DNA of 15,412 nt from an uncultured Clostridia bacterium (GTDB lineage: Bacteria; Bacillota; Clostridia; Oscillospirales; Acutalibacteraceae). The stretch lies in assembly GCA_937916195.1 (NCBI GenBank), contig CALFTO010000032.1:1-15412 (forward strand). The letters run 5' to 3'. A model generated the notes under the pieces. It ran no database searches, was not told the origin of the DNA, and saw only the letters and a list, made by a program, of their open reading frames with translations. A program made the translations under genes and the position numbers. Shown here one piece after another: positions 13,864 through 15,412 of this stretch. Each line of letters opens with the position of its first letter. Position 1 is the stretch's first letter.

Positions 13864-13892
13864 TTGCCAAAAATTACCAATTATGGTAATAT
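13864..13892 (+). promoter_or_regulatory. Probable sigma-A promoter for spo0A
   Basis: TTGCCA (13864-13869) and TAATAT (13887-13892) are separated by 17 bp, with a start near 13899. An inverted repeat ATTACC/GGTAAT (13873-13878 and 13885-13890) covers the spacer and -10 box and could be an operator. Confidence 0.5.
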
Positions 13893-13946
13893 ATGGTAGA
13901 CAATTCAGTCAGGCAGATTTAAAAATAAAAAACGGAGGCTATAAAA

Positions 13947-14705
13947 ATGGTAAATAATCTGAAGATTTTATTGTCGGGTGAGGGTAGCGAGTTCGGTAAG
14001 AACTGTGCTAATGTGTTAAGAACATACGGATATGACGTGTACCTTGTGCAGAAAGACGGCAAAGCCATAATCTCAAAACTTGAAAGCAACGACTTTGATG
14101 TGCTTGTTATGGATGCTTTTATGGCGGGTCTTGATGCCTTGGGAGTAATCAATGAGTTAAAAACACAAGAAAAGAAACCGCTTATTATGGTAATGTCGGG
14201 AACTGATAATCCCATTTTTGAGCAAGAGGTTTTGTCTGCGGGGGCAGATTATTACTTTCTTAAGCCATTTGACATTGCAATGCTTGCACAACGAATAGGT
14301 CAGTTCACAGGCGGAAAGGACACTCGCAAGGGCGAGGTTGTGAGAAATGACACAGATTTGCAGATGACCGTAAGCGAGATTATGCACCAAATTGGTGTTC
14401 CCGCCCATATAAAAGGCTATCAGTATTTACGTGAGGCAATCGTTTTGTCAATTAATGACCGCGAAATGATGAGTTCTGTTACAAAGGTGCTTTATCCAAC
14501 TGTCGCAAAAACATATTCCACAACCTCTTCACGTGTTGAGCGTGCTATTCGCCACGCAATCGAGGTTGCTTGGGATAGGGGAGATGTTGATGTGCTGTCG
14601 TCTTATTTTGGGTACACTATTCAGAATTCCCGCGGTAAGCCAACAAACTCCGAATTTATCGCAATGATAAGCGATAAATTAAGACTTCGTATGAAAATTT
14701 CATAA
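13947..14705 (+). CDS. spo0A: Spo0A-family response regulator with altered receiver pocket
   Basis: This 252-residue protein has an N-terminal receiver (about 5-120) and a C-terminal Spo0A effector domain (about 140-252). The effector half is near-canonical: EIMHQIGVPAHIKGYQYLRE, SRVERAIRHAIEVAW, KPTNSEFIAM. It would bind 0A boxes. In the receiver, the phospho-acceptor Asp56 (VLVMD), Ser84 and Lys106 (LKPFD) are kept. The acidic pair that binds Mg2+ (Asp10-Asp11 in Bacillus) reads Gly11-Glu12, within SGEG. The aspartate site context is also changed (DAFMAGLD in place of the usual D..MP.LD). Spo0A is the master regulator of sporulation entry. ATG at 13947 has GGAGG 8 nt upstream. spoIVB, the usual upstream neighbour, is absent here; the upstream gene is an ABC permease. 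Confidence 0.94.
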   Translation: MVNNLKILLSGEGSEFGKNCANVLRTYGYDVYLVQKDGKAIISKLESNDFDVLVMDAFMAGLDALGVINELKTQEKKPLIMVMSGTDNPIFEQEVLSAGADYYFLKPFDIAMLAQRIGQFTGGKDTRKGEVVRNDTDLQMTVSEIMHQIGVPAHIKGYQYLREAIVLSINDREMMSSVTKVLYPTVAKTYSTTSSRVERAIRHAIEVAWDRGDVDVLSSYFGYTIQNSRGKPTNSEFIAMISDKLRLRMKIS

Positions 14706-14716
14706 ACCGCTATTTC

Positions 14717-14745
14717 TTGACAATATATATTAAAAGTGATATTAT
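14717..14745 (+). promoter_or_regulatory. Sigma-A promoter for mntP
   Basis: TTGACA (14717-14722) and TATTAT (14740-14745) are separated by 17 bp. Transcription would start near 14752. It begins only 12 nt past the spo0A stop, so mntP has its own promoter. Confidence 0.75.
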
Positions 14746-14767
14746 TTTCAAAGTTGGCAAATAAAAA

Positions 14768-14794
14768 GGGCTCATAAAGTATGAGTCCTTTTTT
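14768..14794 (+). terminator. Terminator-like hairpin in the mntP leader / end of spo0A unit
   Basis: GGGCTCAT (14768-14775) pairs with ATGAGTCC (14781-14788, one G-U) around AAAGT and is followed by six T. It could end the spo0A transcript. However, it lies downstream of the mntP promoter, so mntP transcription must pass it. Confidence 0.7.
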
Positions 14795-14810
14795 AAACAG
14801 GAGACTTAAT

Positions 14811-15380
14811 ATGACAGAGTTAGTAGTTATCGCAGTAGGTCTTGCAATGGATGCCTTTGCAGTTGCAGTATGTAAAGGTCTCAATATGCGAAAAATCAAT
14901 GTGAAACAAACTGCGCTCATTGCCCTCTTTTTCGGCGGATTTCAGGCGGGAATGCCACTTATAGGTTGGTTTATCGGCTCTCGTTTTGCACATTACATAA
15001 CAAGTATTGACCATTGGGTAACCTTTGTATTGCTCGCTATAATCGGCGGTAAAATGATTTGGGAGTCCATTAAGGATAAAGATGAATGTGAAGAGTGTGG
15101 CGAAAGTAAGCTTGATTTAAAAGAGCTTACAGCCTTAGCCATCGCAACAAGTATAGACGCTTTGGCAGTTGGTGTTGCATTTGCTTTGGAGTATCAGAGA
15201 AATACAGTTTTCGTGGCAGTAACTCTTATCGGTGTAATCACCGCGGTACTTTCAGCAGTAGGTGTGCTTATTGGTCACAAATTCGGTGCTAAATATAAGA
15301 ACAAGGCGGAATTTGCAGGTGGCTTGGTGCTCGTAGCAATGGGCACAAAATTCCTTTTGGAAGGTTTTGGAATAATATGA
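14811..15380 (+). CDS. mntP: Manganese efflux pump MntP
   Basis: This 189-residue protein has six membrane spans arranged as two related halves, the usual size for MntP (DUF204). Each half holds a conserved intramembrane aspartate motif: GLAMDAFAVA (D14) and ATSIDALAVG (D116). The cytoplasmic loop between halves (about 85-103) is acidic and carries a CEEC pair (C93, C96), a possible metal contact. MntP exports Mn2+ from the cytoplasm. I chose ATG 14811, which has AGGAGA 6 nt upstream; the in-frame ATG at 14781 lies inside the leader hairpin. The family is often controlled by a yybP-ykoY Mn2+ riboswitch, but this leader (about 60 nt) is too short for one. Its stop overlaps the next gene by 4 nt. 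Confidence 0.95.
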   Translation: MTELVVIAVGLAMDAFAVAVCKGLNMRKINVKQTALIALFFGGFQAGMPLIGWFIGSRFAHYITSIDHWVTFVLLAIIGGKMIWESIKDKDECEECGESKLDLKELTALAIATSIDALAVGVAFALEYQRNTVFVAVTLIGVITAVLSAVGVLIGHKFGAKYKNKAEFAGGLVLVAMGTKFLLEGFGII

Positions 15381-15412
15381 TTAAAACTTTGCTTTGGGAT
15401 ATTGACGGAACT
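15377..15412 (+). CDS. HAD-family hydrolase, N-terminal fragment (cut by window edge)
   Basis: The 12 codons read MIKTLLWDIDGT. The DxDGT motif near the N-terminus is HAD motif I, in which the first aspartate is the nucleophile (here Asp8). The ATG overlaps the mntP stop (ATGA), indicating translational coupling. The gene continues past the window, so subfamily (for example phosphoglycolate phosphatase-like or Cof-type) cannot be decided. Confidence 0.75.
   Translation, partial: MIKTLLWDIDGT

Larger units (their letters stand above)
13567..13946. other. Long AT-rich non-coding leader upstream of spo0A
   Basis: There are about 380 bases without a credible gene. They are strongly T-rich with several homopolymer runs. 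They contain candidate sigma-H and sigma-A promoters, an inverted Spo0A-box-like site, an inverted repeat over the -10 region, and a tandem TTTTCAACA (13655-13663 and 13667-13675). No RBS-preceded open frame of useful length is visible on either strand. The length suggests several regulatory inputs to spo0A. Confidence 0.6.

Noticed and set aside
14752..14810. yybP-ykoY manganese riboswitch upstream of mntP
   Set aside because: The leader is only about 60 nt, too short for the four-way-junction aptamer, and its conserved loops are not visible.
14781..14810. Earlier ATG for mntP at 14781
   Set aside because: It lies inside the terminator-like hairpin, has no RBS and adds a polar stretch not seen in MntP; the ATG at 14811 is well supported.

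Overview
The window looks like a chromosomal segment of a low-GC, Gram-positive Bacillota, most likely a gut-type Clostridia/Oscillospirales (Ruminococcaceae-like) organism. Supporting signs are a spo0A gene, a cysteine T-box leader, a Bacillota-type LexA box in front of recA, a zinc-ribbon L28, near-perfect sigma-A promoters with 17-bp spacers, and short GC-rich palindromic repeats of a kind I recall from gut Clostridia genomes. The taxonomy is inferred from gene content and sequence style only.

Layout. (1) 3-2511, + strand: a small Cro/CI-type regulator, a small integral membrane protein and a DUF4173-like polytopic membrane protein, with repeat elements in the gaps. (2) 2512-2645: a convergent intergenic stretch of stacked hairpins, including terminators. 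(3) 2646-3896, - strand: a lipoprotein of unknown function, then rpmB (L28) with its own promoter and terminator. (4) 4024-7723, + strand: a LexA-controlled recA-recX-rimO-pgsA operon in which each gene overlaps the next. (5) 7724-10055: a sigma-A promoter, a complete cysteine-specific T-box leader with antiterminator and terminator, then cysE-cysS. (6) 10056-10538, - strand: a small lipoprotein meeting cysS end to end with no spacer. (7) 10626-13566: a membrane-fusion/adaptor protein and a MacB/FtsX-type ABC permease, both with TTG starts, with no ATPase gene beside them. (8) 13567-13946: a long AT-rich leader with candidate sigma-H, sigma-A and Spo0A-box sites, then a spo0A-family gene whose DNA-binding half is canonical but whose receiver active site is altered. 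(9) 14717-15380: mntP (Mn2+ exporter) with its own promoter and a terminator-like hairpin in its short leader, followed by the first 12 codons of a HAD-family hydrolase cut by the window edge.

Most of the window is housekeeping. The parts most worth follow-up are the two-gene transporter without an ATPase, whose permease carries dense methionine/cysteine clusters in its outer domain; the Spo0A with an altered acidic pocket and an unusual neighbourhood; and the palindromic repeat family, one copy of which supplies a gene's stop codon. I found no CRISPR array, tRNA, rRNA, phage or transposase gene.
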